From contig HG738137.1 in assembly GCA_000499405.2 (NCBI GenBank), positions 21,848,603 through 21,912,602 of the forward strand: a stretch of 64,000 nt of DNA, read 5' to 3'. The notes beneath the pieces were generated by a model, which was not told where the DNA came from, searched no databases, and saw only the letters and a program-made list of their open reading frames with translations. Of this stretch, positions 1 to 13,050 are shown in pieces (position 1 is the stretch's first letter; every line of letters starts with the position of its first letter). Origin of the DNA: Onchocerca volvulus (lineage: Eukaryota > Nematoda > Chromadorea > Rhabditida > Onchocercidae). The translations under genes were made by a program, and so were the position numbers.

Positions 1-700
1 TCATTATCTTGTCAATCCTCTCCTAAATGATTAATAATTTTGATCTTATCACGATCTTCTCGAATATTTACCTCTCAGCATTTTGAAATACTACCTAACC
101 TGTTTGAAAAGTGTGAAGATGCAAAATTTTGAAAACACTTCAGTCGAATGCAGAGTTTTGATACAAATTTATCGGAAGAATATTACGAGAAAAATTTTAT
201 TTCAGTGATATACAAGAAATATCTATTTGTTATATACAAAACAATGGTTCATTTTATCTTCTTGGCAAATCCACATTTGTATGGCGATAACTGCTTTGGT
301 CTCTGGAACACGTTTCAATAAGTTTTTTAATCCAATAGAAAATTAAAAATCAACAAAATAAAACACGAATAGATCTAAAGTATAAATTAAAATAAGAAAC
401 TAAAATTTTTTATCTAACTGTCCCCTTCTTGTCCGACTTTTCTTTCATATAAAAATGAATAAGTGCATACGTATTCAAAAAACAATAAATTTATATAGCA
501 TAAAAATAAAGCGGCAAAATCATACTCATGCGAAACACTACTGATTAACTCTTTATCTGAAAAAAAAAAAAAAGAAAACTCTTCATCGCTATATAATCTT
601 ATATTTCAGTTTCTAAATAATTTCCAAAAGTCTGGCAATCTTTCAGATATAGGTGTTTTTAAACAAACATTACTTTAATTTTACTACTTTTCTCCAGCCT
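1..700. other. Intergenic, 3' flank of the 4EHP gene
   Basis: AT-rich DNA downstream of the 4EHP stop codon. I see no exon with good splice sites on either strand, only short A and T runs. It probably holds the 3' UTR of the minus-strand gene. Confidence 0.5.
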
Positions 701-2630
701 TCAGCAAGAAATTAATCGCAAAAAAACAAAAACATGCTTTAAACAATCGTCATGACGTTTGTACTCCAAAATAGCATTTGGAGGTAGATTTAAAACCCGT
801 CGTAATGTGTCACGAATACGGTTTGTAGTTGCCAAATTATCTGCTGTGCGATTCCATAATGAAACAATATCTTCCTATAAATATCATTGCAATTCACCAA
901 AAAATAACTGAAGAAGGGAAATTATAAAAATGACAAATTTAAATAGCATCTCAGATTTTTTCCAGTAAGGAACTCAAAATGAAAAATCCAACTCAAAATT
1001 GATATTAATTTATTCAAGAAAAAACTAGCAAAAATCGGGATATCACCAATACAATAGTAAGATGCCTAAACAGAATGCCATTTAATACATTTAAAGCAAA
1101 GTAAAAACCACGCTAGTTACAATGGCATAAAGCCATAAATTAATCATCTGTGGATGGCAAAAGTCAAGATATATTTCTTCTTGACTTTTGCCATGAAGAA
1201 ATCTAAAAATACTTAATATTATTATAAAGACAGTCCACTATTGTGCAAGAAAATCAATTAATTGAAAGAGTTAATAATTCTTGATTATGAAGATCATAAA
1301 TAGGTGCTATAAATCCTTCCTGAATTTGAAGTGCAAAAATAACCTGATTACGTATGGAGCATACAGCCCCACAGATTTCCTCACCAACAAGAAACTGTTC
1401 TCCAATCATTGCTAATATCAAATTTTCCCAAATTCTCGACGAAAAACCTTTTTTCAAACGCAAAATCCATTTACCACCCTAAATAAAAAATGGAACTTTC
1501 TCCTTTGCAATAAGAAGTACCAATAAATTGAAAATTTATGTCGAAACTTTCAATCATTAATAATGAATTTGAATTTTTGATCTATATTAATGTATCAAAA
1601 AATGCCAGAACAATACCTTTCGATTAGCATCATCTTCCCAAACAGGTTTGATGCCCTCTTTAAACATATGGAAATCTACTTTCTCAGTGATATCTGAAAT
1701 TTGCATTTATTGTTCAAAATTAGATCACTTTCTGTGATTTTGAAGCTTCACATTTTCGTGAAAAAACGGAAACTTTAATTTTCAGAAAAAAAATCTCAAG
1801 CTGAAGTACTGAAATACCTTAGTTTAAAGTGACCTCTCTAGCAGACATACTAAAGAAGCTTAAATCTCGGATCAGATTCAAAAATAAGACCTAAAATCTT
1901 GTCAGATAACAAAACAAACTAGAGGATAATTGGATTAACCAAATTTTTTAAAGTCTGATTGAGGACAGATGCCAAGAATTTGTTAAGATGAAACAACTAA
2001 CCAACAGGACGCTTCAAGTAACAATATGTATTCCAGAACTGTTCCACTGAATTGAACGAAGCCACCGGTTGTACATATAAAGCATAATCTTCTGGATCAA
2101 ATTTCCCTTGCGGACGTACAAAATAAGAAAAAACGTAGGTGAATTCCAAGGGATGCTCACTGTCATTACATGGACTCGCTTTCTAGACGAAATAATTGAG
2201 AAATTTGATAAAACGACTTACAACTGGTGCATAATCCGACAATAATTAGCAATCGAAATGAAAATTCGTGCTCTGATACAGCACTTATTTATGTAATAAC
2301 AATTTATGTGCACCTTGTAAGTCTAATCTTATCGCACTTAGCAGTCAAGTAAACACAACTCTACGTCTATAACGCGAATTTCCTATGTTAAGTACGTCAG
2401 TAAATTACATCATCAGAAATGAAATTAATTAAAATATGCCAGAAAATGTTTTCTACGAAAATGAAAAGCATCTAATTCCTGAAAATTCTGGAAAAATTCT
2501 GAAAATAACCAAAACTTACCACTAATAGTACTAAATCTGATCTTGGCTGCTGTTCTAATTCTTCCTTCGTTTCCGGTAAATTCTCATCATCAAATATTTT
2601 TGATTCCTCATTAGCAAGTGATTCCAACAT
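701..2630 (-). CDS. ife-4: eIF4E2/4EHP-like cap-binding translation repressor
   Basis: Five exons read on the minus strand: 2630-2520, 2182-2002, 1693-1617, 1478-1344 and 874-701. All junctions are GT-AG and in phase, giving 225 aa (human 4EHP has 245). The order of blocks matches eIF4E2: EHPLEFTYVFSYFV, SVEQFWNTY, FKEGIKPVWEDDANRKGGKW, ENLILAMIGEQFLVGEEICG, and RIRDTLRRVLNLPPNAILEY. The Trp in VWEDD is the cap-stacking residue of the family. Where classical eIF4E has a Trp at the YxFWY motif there is Ser (YVFSY), a change typical of the 4EHP branch, which binds the cap weakly and represses selected mRNAs instead of supporting general initiation. The ATG at 2630 is the first after a CAG acceptor at 2658-2660, a likely trans-splice site. 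The symbol ife-4 is by C. elegans analogy. The C-terminus is shorter than in human. Confidence 0.93.
1154..1194. repeat. Perfect 16-bp hairpin in a 4EHP intron
   Basis: The arms 1154-1169 and 1179-1194 are exact reverse complements (ATGGCAAAAGTCAAGA and its complement) around a 9-nt loop. It lies in the intron 875-1343 of the 4EHP gene. It could be a remnant of a small inverted-repeat element. The stem is short for a pre-miRNA. Confidence 0.8.
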
Positions 2631-5271
2631 GAGGTAGATTAATTCACCGGTATTAACCTGAAAAATTCATGTTGAGTGATCTAATCCGAAACGCATAAAC
2701 AACATCAGCTGAAACGTCAAATTTGATTGGAAACCAGTAAACCCAAATTTCATAAAAAAACTGGAAATGATTGTATCAAACCCGTAATTCTTTTCTTACC
2801 TATTTTTCTTGATACACAATTACATTCATCTTCACTTTAGCACTTGATCAATCAGTCATTAATTAATCTGGGGGACCATTGTAACAATCGTCTGTGGATG
2901 GTTAAATTTTATAGTCCTAGACTTTCATTAATTGATTTTACTAAGAACTAGGGGCCAAAGAGTGGTAATTGAGCAGTAGCCGAATATCGCCGACTTCAAA
3001 TCTTTGTTCGGGAATTTGCGAATTATTTTGAACCTACTGTTTCTCTAACAGACTCATATATCAATTTCTTAAGATGTCGAAAATGAAAATAATCCCACAT
3101 CATTTTTGAAAATCCACAATAGGAAATCTGCGAGAAACGTCCCCTTCTTCCACACTCTTCCCATAATATTACACTCACGCCAAACAGTCTCGTTAAAAAT
3201 TGTTGACACGTGATGAAAAAATTAAGGCCTCAAGCAAAGAAGTATGCGACAGTCCCATGTTTATGATTCGTATTGTATATTTAATTTGGTGCAGATATGT
3301 CATACCCTATCCAGGTTGCTTTCATGCTCGTGACCCATGCGTAGTGGATTTTCAAAGAAAATTGTCAAAGAGACATCCTCTATTAATGATTTGACAGATC
3401 AAAGCACTTATTTTAATTCATGAAAAACAAGAAATCAATTTGAGAGGACGACATTTTTTCCATGAAACAATGATTGTATAAAATTCCTGACTGTGCAAAT
3501 ATTACTGAATATTCAATGCAACTTCAAGAGTATTGCTATTATGATTTATTTGATGTTATGTATTCATATTTGATACAAATACAGCGAAAAAAATACAATT
3601 TCAAATACAGCTAACTTAAGAACATCAAAAATAGGAGGAGATAAAATACTCGGAAATCATAGCAAGTAACATTTTCAACATACCCGACAATCCGAATGTG
3701 CCAAGCTCTCACTATTTCGTTCCCGAAACAATCTCATTTGGTAAATTATTTCAAATGCAAAAACTTACGAATTTGGTTCTATGTAGAGCAATAATAATTT
3801 TTTCGATAAAATGAGACGGCATAGCATTTCTGAATTCACAACAATGAAAATTACGATTGTAATATTAATATGAGAAGTATTACACGTATCGAATCACAGC
3901 ATTATCAGTTTTTTTGTAAAAATGATCAGAACCAATAACTATATTTTCCAAATATTTTTTGTTAGCATAATATCGAGAAAACTGCAAATTTTAATACAGC
4001 GAAAGCACTTTTAAGACAATACGACAAATGTTTGAAAATTTACTTCGTCATATTTGTCTTATTGATTATATTTTAATTCAACAAATCAAATTTGCTAAAG
4101 ACTAAAATTCATTATAGCAAAAATAGCCTTTGGAGAGTATCATCACGAATTCTAAAATTAATTAAGATTTTTTGAAAACAATAAAGAATTATGGAGATAA
4201 ACAAGTGAATTTCAATGAGGAACAAACCAGTGAACATATAAATGAACTAAGTAAATAAACAGGTACGTATTATGTACAATCATTATCCTAGTTTGGAGTG
4301 AAGGTATTGAATTTCTAAATTGGATTAGATATTGGATTTTCCAGGTATTTACGTTTTAAGCCTCGTTGCTTAAGCCTTTTTACTTTATGCGGCGTAAACG
4401 ATAATGCTGAATACAGTTGTATCATAGACGGAACAACGGATATTACATATTATGAAGTGTGTATCTCACCGTGCATAAAACTGGTGTATGGTCAACGTTC
4501 TAAGGAGCCTTCCTTATACAATGCAAAAACAGGCCACACCATTATAGAACTGAAACTTAAATCACAGATCAAAGACAGCCACTTCTTTCATATAACAAAT
4601 AATAATGCGGTTAATAAAATTTAATGGATTTCCATTCCACATAAATGAGCAAATTGTCTAATGGCTAATTTTGAATTGTAATAACTAGAATTAGTAGCAA
4701 TTTAAATATCACCAATTAATAAATAAGGAAAACTGGATTTAACAGCGATAGTACTCCGAAAGAAAGCTGCATTGAGAATGAGGGTAGAATCTCTTTACAG
4801 ATATCTGTGGGATGACATCTGAAGTTGAAACTTTCCTACCTTCCTTTCAATCAAAAACACTAGAAAAATTGAGTTCATCTATCAATATTCGAAAAATATT
4901 GTGTTATATCTTATCTTTTAATCATAAAAATATGAAAGGACTTCAAGTTTGGGAGGATAATTGGGATAGGATAAGAATAGAAAAACTTTCAAGAATAATA
5001 ACGAAATGTTAGAATAAAATCAAGAATGAAATGCTAGAAAATCTATCACTCTTTGAGGATACTGTTTCTCCTTTCTTGCTTGCGGAAATTAGCAGCGATA
5101 TAAAAAAATCTCAGATTCTTTACACAATAATCAATTGATTGTGATGAAATAATAGAGCAGGAGAAAGATTAGGAATGTTAAAATGCTATAAATGATAATA
5201 TGATTCACATAAACTTTAAAATTTGCAGGTTTTCTGAGTTAATTAAATGAATCCTATATTTTACAAAAATA
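2631..5271. other. Intergenic between 4EHP and the GPCR; one exon-like open stretch
   Basis: Mostly AT-rich DNA without recognised genes. The only stretch I would flag is the plus-strand open frame at 4346-4624, entered separately. The 64-codon frame at 3200-3394 starts with TTG, has no family features and is probably chance. Confidence 0.5.
4346..4624 (+). other. Exon-like open frame, unrecognised
   Basis: A frame of about 92 codons runs from a good acceptor (ATTTTCCAG ending at 4344) to a TAA at 4622-4624. It has no ATG or TTG start of its own, so it would have to be a terminal exon. The peptide contains five cysteines in its first half (for example CGVNDNAEYSC and EVCISPC), which could suit a secreted protein. 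I found no upstream exon with matching phase. The nearest candidate donor, at 4262, is preceded by an in-frame stop. It may be chance or a gene fragment. Confidence 0.2.
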
Positions 5272-8200
5272 TTAACTAGAGTGGATTCGTCGATCAGAAA
5301 GACTTCTGTATTCCAGTCGTCCTCTTTGATGGGCAGTTGACGGTGTCAAACAGCAGCAACATGGACAGATAGTAGCCATACAATGGCCAAGTGTAGCACG
5401 AAATTCCTGATTTATGAACAGTGAAATGAGCAATTTTGAAGAGGATCCACCGATTGCAAGCCATGCAAAAACGAAATCCACCGTTGATAAATCTGCTGGA
5501 CTTAGCATCGATTGCGGCACAAAACGGACTGCGATAACGGGTAGCCAAGAGAGAATAAAAGCAATGAGCACGAAAAAGGAAAGAGCAAAATTGTGATCCG
5601 TTTCCAGCAATAGACGTTGACTGTCTTCAAGCTGCAATTATCTCTGTATTTTCGTAAAATTCATAAAGAACTTCACTGAGAAATATAATGTGAAACCGAC
5701 GATATTCATTTGATATTTGTATTACAACAAAATTTTCAAAAGACAATTTCACATAAAATTTAATTGGAACATATCATTGTAATGTGGCGATAGCAATGGA
5801 TATTCAGATATCTGCTATCCAGTTATGCTTAACAAAAAGGGAAAAATCTTAATGCATTATCCGTTAGGATGGATCATTTCCTGAATGTCAGAATGTCTTT
5901 CTAAACACTTCTCAAACAACTTATGCAATTTCTATCGTAAAACGGAGGGCTTTAATATCATCTTCAGAGCAAAATTATGGATAAGAACTATGGAGTTTTC
6001 AGGCTATACTAAAACAAAAAACCGATCTTAGCATAAAAATTTTTCAATTCAGCATTCTGTTGTCAGACAATAACTGTACTCTATCTCATGATAGTTATGA
6101 AATTTTAATAAAATTATATTTTGTAAACCGACAAAACCTAAATTTGTCATTGAAAAAAATTAGCTAAACGAACAAACAAAAAAAAAAAAAAAAAACAAAA
6201 CAAAATTCAAACATGTATGTAGCAAAAAAAAAAGAATTTAATGCTTTAATTTTGTTATGTATTTCTCTTATTTTTGTATTTTTTTTCTATCATTTCTTTA
6301 ACTAATTTTTTTAATGATAAATTATTTAGATGTGTTTTTACTGTAACAAATATAGCAGAACTACTAAGTAAACATTTTCGCCAAAATTCATGATCTTTTC
6401 CTCATATGTGAAGGTTCTCACATTTGGCAAATTTTTTAGAAATTCAAATTTCGGATGTTGTCGGAAAAAAACCGTGATTTTTTGCTCGCATCACAATGCG
6501 AATGATCGGTAATATTTTTGCATGTGTAACCATTTCCTATTAACTTTTATCTATGCCATAATCTAACAAGACAGCTATCGCGTAAAAAAATGCATAGCTG
6601 TATCACCAAAAAAAAAAATTCGCCTATCGTTAACAAAGGCGCGGTTGTATTGCGATATCAATCCTCCTTCTTCTACCATTTTTAAACTGTTCAACCAACG
6701 ATAGTTTGTTCTACGTCCCGGTTATTCAAAACTTCCTTATGATCCCCCTTTTATTATATCAATAATTTTATCATTAAATTTCCTTTATTGATGCGACATT
6801 TGTAATTCTTATGTGTAATCTCGCGTCATCAAATTTTTCTAATGAAAGGTTTAATTACTCAAGTTTGAGATTCGATCATACTACGAGTCTTTCCCGACCG
6901 CTGTGGACACTTTTTGCAGCGCAGCATTCTTTTGAATTCATTTTATATAATGTGTATTATTTATAGTAAGAAAAATATAGCAGTAGTTAACAATTTAAAA
7001 GTATGATTTTTAATTCCACAAGATTAAATGTGCTTTTAGTATTATAATATTAATTGCATCACAACTGAACAAAAAACGGAATTTTAAATTTTTGGAGTCA
7101 TTTTTGGAAATGTTTATCTAGCCATTTTACATTAGAACTAGAGAATGCACTAGTTTTCTTTACATTGAATCCTTGGAAGAAACAAAAGAAAGCTATAAGT
7201 AGATGTCGTCACGTTGCAAACGAATATATTTCATTATTTTCAAATATTTAAATCATTATTGATTCTGTGTTGGACAAATGCTAATTGTATAATTCAATAA
7301 GAACTCATAAGGAATGCGAGAAATACTGAATAAAGCGAAAAACTGACCGTATATGAATTCCGCATGGCCCAGAAAATTGAACAATAAGTGAATAATATAC
7401 TGCATGTAGAAGGTACTAGAATAAGTGATGCTAATGTTATATTATAAGCCGTCGTTGCTGACCAGTCCAGCAGACACAACTCGGCGGCATGATAATAAGA
7501 GACCTAGAAGGTAATAAATGTAAGATTCCATTATATGAAGCACATGGATCAGAGCACAATTTTTGGTCTTTAATTTTGAGTTTTAATTATTATCGACTCA
7601 TAAAAGCTTCCGTTTATTTACTTCCATACTTTACATAATATTATTTCACATAGTTTTGAAACGTATATCGCAGTACATTAAAATGTGATATTAAATATTG
7701 TACCTCGTTATCAAACGGTATCGGCATAAATTATCGCTAATTTGTATTTTTATTTAAATTTTATATAGCTTAACCACAACTTATAAATTGTAAAGGAGAC
7801 AGAAATATAGAAACGATCAATAGTAATATCGGAAAGAATAAAAATGAAAACGACACCTTCATGCGAGCAACAACAATAGGCAATGCAAAAAGTACAGTGC
7901 TACTCCATGTGAATACGATCCAGCATTTACATCTCGTTATGGTCTGTTCCGCTTCGTACCTGGATAGAATAAAAATTAGATAACAAAATTAAAGGAAAGG
8001 ATAAAACACAAATGTAGCATAAATCAACGAGTCAATGTGCTTAGGCATTCCAATAAATTTAAACTTAAGAAAAAAAAAATCTAAACAATAGATGATCCGA
8101 TGCTTAGGCTGCGAGAAATCAGCGCGTTCTTCTCTAAGTATCAAGTAACAGTGTTCGCAAAAATGCTTACACTTATTATTCATTGATTCTGCGAAACATA

Positions 8201-9183
8201 AGTTACAAATAGTCGATCCATCCATCTAACTTGTAAAAGAAAATAAGCAAATGAAAGTTTTAATGACAAAGATACTAAAATTCTTTTCTGTAAAATTCAC
8301 CTCTTAAAAGAAGAATCCCTCTGTATTTGAGCATTTTCTTTAAAGAGATATTAAATTGAATGATATTACGCAAATAAACTATGGAAGACAAAACAATTAA
8401 TTTACCTTTGAGGTCTCATTAGAGCAACATATCGATCGATACCAATCCATGCAAGGGTATAGGCGGTACTAGCAAACAGAACTACTTCTAAATATACTGA
8501 GCATTTACAGACCAACGAATTATCACCCATAAATTGCCATTCTGGTGCTAAAGCACTGTACATACTAGCAGGTATTATTGCTACTGAACATAACAAATCT
8601 GCAGCTGATAAAGAAATCTGAAAACTGATTAAATTTCAACAGTCCGTGGAAATTAAAGTGAAAGTGAATAACGATAAAGTGTTCTATCTTGCGGGCACCA
8701 TTTTCTTCATAAATTTGACTTTATAAAAATCTTTTCTTGGGCATCTTTATCATTGATGGATAAATTTAAATTTTAATTAATGAGTGCACATTAAAAATGA
8801 AGAAAACAGAAACACATTGACTTAGAAATCCCACTATTAGGATGTTGTGCAAATAAGGTTTTGAAAAGATGGCATGGTGAAAATATAGATTGATTTTCAA
8901 TAAAGCTTCTGTTTTGTCATGGCAAGAACGATCTTTGCCCATTCAAGCAACTTCTGAATTTGGAATGTATGACCTAAAAAGCCGCAAGCAGTAGTTCATA
9001 AAAGAAATAATAATATCAACAAACCATATAATAACCGATAACATCACGGAGTGCATCGTTGCATAGGGTTATCGTTATGGAAATAATTGCCGAGAATATT
9101 AACAGTAAACCAACGCAAAGTATCACCGCTGCTCGTACCAGTGCTTCCGTTGTAAGCGTTGACGGATCAACCATTGCCAGCAT
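5272..9183 (-). CDS. Class A (rhodopsin-like) G protein-coupled receptor, orphan
   Basis: Five exons on the minus strand: 9183-9025, 8617-8406, 7959-7857, 7503-7348 and 5631-5272, all in phase, giving 329 aa. Seven hydrophobic segments are visible. TM1 is in exon 1 after a short N-terminus of about 15 residues, and TM2 starts at [14 protein letters not shown]3 ends in [12 protein letters not shown] (an intact DRY). TM4 is around [11 protein letters not shown]5 around [10 protein letters not shown], and TM6 contains SWLP. TM7 reads [17 protein letters not shown]. The extracellular disulphide pair is probably Cys in NSLVCKC and Cys in [11 protein letters not shown]7 lacks the usual NPxxY. The TM5 and TM7 pattern reminds me of the GPR21/GPR52 group, but I recall this only from family features. 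The ligand is unknown. A very short third intracellular loop separates TM5 and TM6. The gene has long introns. Confidence 0.9.
6848..6869 (+). other. SL1 spliced-leader-like sequence
   Basis: These 22 bases equal the nematode SL1 spliced leader except for one change at leader position 12 (T instead of C). A working SL RNA gene must have GT right after the leader. Here the next bases are AT, and the known SL RNA body is not recognisable downstream, although CTTTTTG at 6910-6916 vaguely resembles an Sm site. It lies in the last intron of the GPCR gene, on the opposite strand. It could be an SL RNA pseudogene or the 5' end of a retrotransposed trans-spliced mRNA. Confidence 0.6.
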
Positions 9184-12100
9184 TTCACAACTTCATGCGA
9201 TCACTTTTATTCAACTGTCTTGATTGCATATAACTTCTTATTTACAAGAACCAGCTTAATGCCAAATTGACATGATTCAGATTATCTTCTGGAATCATAC
9301 TTGGATGGGATGTAGCACCAGGAAGAGAGGAAAGTTAGCTATAATAACTTGCAAACTTTGCCATATTAAACGATTCAAACAAATTTGGAATGTTTCAAGT
9401 ATGAAAACAACTAAAAATGAAAGAATTTTAGGATGCTTTAGATTCCAACAAAATTTCTAAGAAGTCGTTTCAGAATAAACAATGGAGACTGATAAATTAA
9501 AATCAGCACTGATAGGATATTAAAACAGAAGTATTTTAGGTAGTATCAGAAAAAAGAAATTAAACACTAATAGTAAAATAGATCATGAATGTGATAATTG
9601 AAGCAGGACACATTAAATATAGATACTACCTATATTACTATCACTTGTGAATTTCGCATTCATTCCAGAGTAAACACGAAATCTCAGACTGTTTACAGCA
9701 ATTAATTATGCTATTTCCTTTACCATAATTTCCTTTAATGAGATTATCTGTAATTGACTTTTTAAATATAATTTGTTTATGTTATAATGTCGCATCCATT
9801 CCGGAATAAGCACTTTATCGATAAAAGTTCCTTCATCACTGACATTAAATTTATTTAGAAAGGGAAGAATGGATAATTAGGGAATAGTGAGTTTGAAAAA
9901 ATATACATAACTGAAGTTTCAGAGCGCATTACTATGGTGACTTGTCTCTAATCAACTTTTACCCATTCTGAAGTCATAAAATTATTTATAATATTAGAGA
10001 AATCAATGACATGGATGCAAACACAATCTCTAAACATAATTTTCTTCGCTTTTGCAATGTTTTCTTTTTCCAATTCTTCTTCCAGTTGTTAACACTGCCA
10101 CTTAATAAGGTGAAACGATCATTTAATGATCAGAAAAGAAGCAGAAAACAACGCATTAAAAAACCGATCTCCCAAGATTTCAGGAAACAAAACTGATGGG
10201 ACTAAATTGCATATAACAAAACTGTTGAGACTCAGAAACCAATTTTTCAGCAGCACAGCTTTTCCTCGCTCATGCTCATTTCATTAGGCAGTAATTATCT
10301 TGAGCATCTGTTTGATTTAAGATTAGAATTAATATCAGAAAAACTGATGAAAGTTGAGTTCTTACCATACTGCAGTTCTAGACTTTTGGATTCCAAATAA
10401 CAAATTACATGCAGAAAAATCAATTTATTGTTGTTAAAAGCTTCATAATAAAACTTTTGTCAACACATGACGTCATGACTACTTCAATTCATTAACGCAT
10501 ATTTTCAAGAAGATTTTGCTGTTATCAAAATGAGAGGCCTACTTTTGCCAAGGCAATAATCTGTAATAAATAATAAAAGAATCAAAAACAAAAAATATAC
10601 ACTTTTTTCGTTGAATATTTGATATAAATTATTCAGCTACGCTCTTCAGATTTTAGTGAAACCATTTATACCTCTCCTGCTCAACCTGCTGTGATCATAT
10701 AAATTCCCTTTGTTAATTAAAAATTATGAGAATTCTTTTGTTAATTAAAAGTTAATTAAAGTATTGCTGGAATATTGGAATAGGGAAGTATTGCTAAAAA
10801 TAGTTCTAATGATTATCCTATTTCTCGGGGCTTTGTCCTATTCAACTTCCAAAATGACAGAAATTGGGCAATACATAGCCCAAGAAATATGGTGACCATT
10901 ATAACTGTCTTCAAAAACAGAAAAGGATATCATAAATAATAAGCATTAATGAGTTAAGCTTTATGAGTGTTCACCGGATTTCAACATATGACATGTCCAT
11001 TGTCATTTCTGAAATTTATAATCTATCCCAGGAAGTAGAATACAAACTCTGCTCTGCTTTTCTCGTGTCTTGTATGATTCCAAAGTAATCGCTAACTTTC
11101 GAAAAGAATTTCCACGAGAAGAAAATCCTATTTATCACATATACGCTTCAAAGCAAAGCCAGGAGTTTCACTATTCACAAAAGCCAGAACAAATGGGAAA
11201 TGAATGCAAGAGGAACGATATATTTTTTTGCATAAATTCATGAGTCCTTTAAGAATAAGTAATGGTGGAAGTCTGATGCAATGCTGTGTTATTCCAAGTT
11301 TAAAATTTGTAGTTTTCGAAATGAACTGAATAGGAGAGTTAATAAATGAATGAATGAATGAACGAATGAATGTGAATAAGGAAAGAAAAATCGAGAAAAT
11401 TGAAAAAAGAGAAATATCCACAATGATCAGAAATAATAGCTGCAGATCTACTCAAAAAAATTTTTCTAGCCTCAAAATGCGAAGGCGACCAAAATCTTGG
11501 GAAGTGTGGAAACTTATTTGTTATAATACTTATTATCATTAATTTATTATTTTATATACTACCAATTATTATTACTACCCAGCTACTATGATTACTACTA
11601 TTGGAATAAATATAAGATGCAATTTAAGATGCGGAATGGAAATTCCCGAACTTGAGAGCTAGAATTCTGACCTAGGAGTCAAGAATCAGAGAGATGATTT
11701 TCAAACAAGAAAAAGAAACGACATTAAAATTGCTTACTTCTTTTACAATCCACTTGAGGTTAAATACTGCAGCTCAGATCTCAAACTAAAACGTAGAAGT
11801 AAATGAAGCGTAATATCTTGCCCACTTTCCATAAGTTTCATCACATCATTAATTTCCTTCTTGCTTAGTATCTTTTTCTAATTCTAAAACTAATGCTCTA
11901 TTCTCCTAGACATCAATAAATCGCATTGACAAATGGATAAATGAGAAAATATGTTTGATTTTTAGTGATGAAACAAATAAAAGAGTACAGAAGTTGAAAA
12001 TCAATGATATAAATAAAAAATGTAGAGACATTGGATTGAATAGTTTATATTTAATATTAACAAGTAACCAAAAAGTGATGATGTCATAATAAATCACTGA

Positions 12101-13050
12101 ATATCTTAGAAATTACTGCTATATGAGTAAGAAAAATTGAAACCTATTAGATTGATTTCCTTAAATCCTCAGTTCTTGCAATGAAAGAAAGAGACTAACA
12201 TCTGCATGTGTTTTGACGGATCACGTAGAAATATACAGTTAAGTAAGAACATTTCGATATTTAATTAATCTTCCTCCATAACACTGCTCGCATTACTGAA
12301 GTAAATTGATTTCAAATGCATTTGCAAATTTTTGGGTAAATATTTTTTCCGTCCTTCGAATTTCCATCAGTAAAACATTTCCACACCCGATGACTATGAA
12401 GCCACAAATGTTTGCCTCAACAAAAATATTTTTTAAGCCAAGCATACACTTTTTTCTTTTTTGGATTTTTTTTTTTGGATATGCAAGCAACTTCTGTAAT
12501 TGAACTCTAAAGGATCAGAAATTATATAGAATGTTCAGCTCACTTCATCCTTCCTTGAATGATTTGTGCCCATTCTGTTTGGGTGATATTTAGAATAGTA
12601 TTATCATCTAATAGCGCTGACTACATTATGCCTATTTGATAATTAGTGATCATTTAAAGAATTTATTTGTACTGTCCCAAAAATTTAGAGGAAAAAATGA
12701 CAGAGGTGCAATTCTGAATGATAGGCCAAACTAGTAATCGCTGAGGACATTCACCACTTTATAAGATTCTTACGCTTATGAAGAACTTCTAATATAATGA
12801 TGTGTAGGTGAATAAATGTAGACTTTCAATAAATACCTTCTGTCGACTGAGAAATAATGAAAACAGCTTGTGTGAAGAAGACAGTTCAAAACAGGTTAGA
12901 ATACTGTAAAAATAGCGGTAATGAGAATGACGATGATGATGACGATGACAATGACACTGATTTGATGATGAAGTTGATAACGATAACAATGAGGTCTATT
13001 TTCTGGAAAGGTATTACCGCAGCGTGATATCTTTCAGTTCTATGGTGTGT
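9184..13050. other. Intergenic upstream of the GPCR, low-complexity DNA
   Basis: No exon structure seen. The stretch holds short simple repeats, such as GAATGAATGAATGAACGAATG at 11344-11372 and a GATGATGACGATGAC run near 12930-12970. The open frames here (10011-10196, 11354-11542, 12306-12503) are short, AT-driven and open on both strands, so I treat them as chance. Confidence 0.5.

Noticed and set aside
2940..3020. tRNA-like pattern (GACTTCAAATC)
   Set aside because: No acceptor stem, anticodon stem or A box can be folded around it.
11339..11542. Frames on both strands over the GAATGAATG repeats
   Set aside because: Simple repeat without stops; low-complexity peptides rich in Ser/Ile/Phe or Asn/Glu/Lys.
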